Part shown: positions 5,788 through 6,197 of the stretch, piece after piece | Layout: every line of letters starts with the position of its first letter | Numbering within the stretch: position 1 is the first letter of the stretch | NCBI GenBank assembly: GCA_021160865.1 | Contig: JAGHBS010000136.1 | Coordinates: 1 to 6,197 of the forward strand | From: Planctomycetota bacterium | GTDB taxonomy: Bacteria; Planctomycetota; Phycisphaerae; SM23-33 | Direction: 5' to 3' | Length of the DNA stretch: 6,197 nt | Program-made: the position numbers and the translations under genes | The notes under the pieces: model-generated | Databases searched by the model: none | Told to the model about the DNA's origin: nothing | The model's input: the letters and a program-made list of their open reading frames with translations, nothing else

Positions 5788-6197
5788 TTGCGTGAATGCA
5801 AAACAGATCAGGAAATCGCTAATAAGCGCGTCACGGTCATGGGGTTGGGGCGCTTCGGTGGTGGGGTCGGCGTAGCACGCTGGCTGGCTAATAATGGGGC
5901 TCACGTCATCGTTTCCGATATCGCCCCTGCTGAGAAATTAGCAAACTCCATCGCTGCTTTAGACGGACTTGATATCGAGTTCCATCTCGGCTGCCATGAT
6001 GAGAAAGATTTTACCAGCTGTGATTTGCTCGTGGTCAATCCTGCTGTACCGTTTGATTCACCATACCTGCAAATTGCCCGAAAAGCAGGTGTGAAAATCA
6101 CCACCGAGATAAATCTCTTCCTCTCTCGATGCAAAGGGAAAATCATCGGGATAACCGGCTCTGCCGGCAAATCAACCACCGCCTCTATGATTGGTGC
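5788..6197 (+). CDS. murD: UDP-N-acetylmuramoylalanine--D-glutamate ligase, N-terminal part (cut by window edge)
   Basis: About 136 codons are visible in one open frame that runs off the right edge. MurD adds D-glutamate to UDP-MurNAc-L-alanine in the cytoplasm, a step in peptidoglycan precursor synthesis. The N-terminal Rossmann-like domain shows RVTVMGLGRFGGG (residues 14-26) and VIVSD (40-44). NPAVPFDSPYLQIARKAG (84-101) and TTEINLFL (105-112) follow, as in MurD. The ATP-binding loop GITGSAGKSTT is at 121-131. The start is uncertain. The frame opens after a TAG at 5767, and TTG 5788 is the best-placed candidate, with AAAGGG (5771-5776) 11 bases upstream. ATG 5839 would remove the first beta strand. 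The gap of 49 bases from the M16 gene shows no clear promoter, so co-transcription is plausible. Another Mur ligase is less likely given the short N-terminal domain and the EINLF segment, but the missing C-terminus leaves some doubt. Confidence 0.85.
   Translation, partial: MRECKTDQEIANKRVTVMGLGRFGGGVGVARWLANNGAHVIVSDIAPAEKLANSIAALDGLDIEFHLGCHDEKDFTSCDLLVVNPAVPFDSPYLQIARKAGVKITTEINLFLSRCKGKIIGITGSAGKSTTASMIG

Overview
The window looks like a moderate-GC bacterial chromosome fragment. I lean towards the Planctomycetota or a relative, mainly because the MurD N-terminus has an extended glycine-rich loop (MGLGRFGGGVGVARW) that I associate with that group from memory. No alignment was possible, so this placement is tentative.

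Left edge (1-497): the end of a CRISPR array, with seven 36-bp repeats and six complete spacers of 36-39 bp. The array runs off the left edge, so its leader and any cas genes are outside the window. A 7-bp inverted repeat (494-519) overlaps the last repeat. A short gene-free stretch (498-669) then leads to surE and ends in a strong sigma-70-type promoter very close to the surE start codon.

Right of the array, five genes all read on the + strand: surE (nucleotide phosphatase, 670-1458), folC (folylpolyglutamate/dihydrofolate synthase, 1665-3041), two M16-family protease-like genes (3234-4475 and 4506-5738), and the 5' part of murD (from about 5788 and cut by the right edge). surE and folC each have their own promoter a few bases from the ATG and no visible Shine-Dalgarno sequence, which suggests leaderless or nearly leaderless mRNAs. 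The M16 genes have well-placed Shine-Dalgarno sequences. A TTGGAA-17-TATAAT promoter lies at the 5' end of the long ORF that contains the first one, so its start is moved downstream to the GTG at 3234.

The most informative result is the M16 pair. The second protein carries the complete zinc site (HFLEH plus the distal Glu) but has lost the Arg/Tyr substrate-binding pair. The first has lost every zinc ligand but keeps the Arg/Tyr pair. The two losses are reciprocal, which predicts an obligate heterodimeric peptidase made from adjacent, probably co-transcribed genes. murD follows 49 bases later with no obvious promoter and may share the transcript. The other genes are housekeeping (nucleotide, folate and peptidoglycan metabolism). 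I found no clearly novel system in the window.
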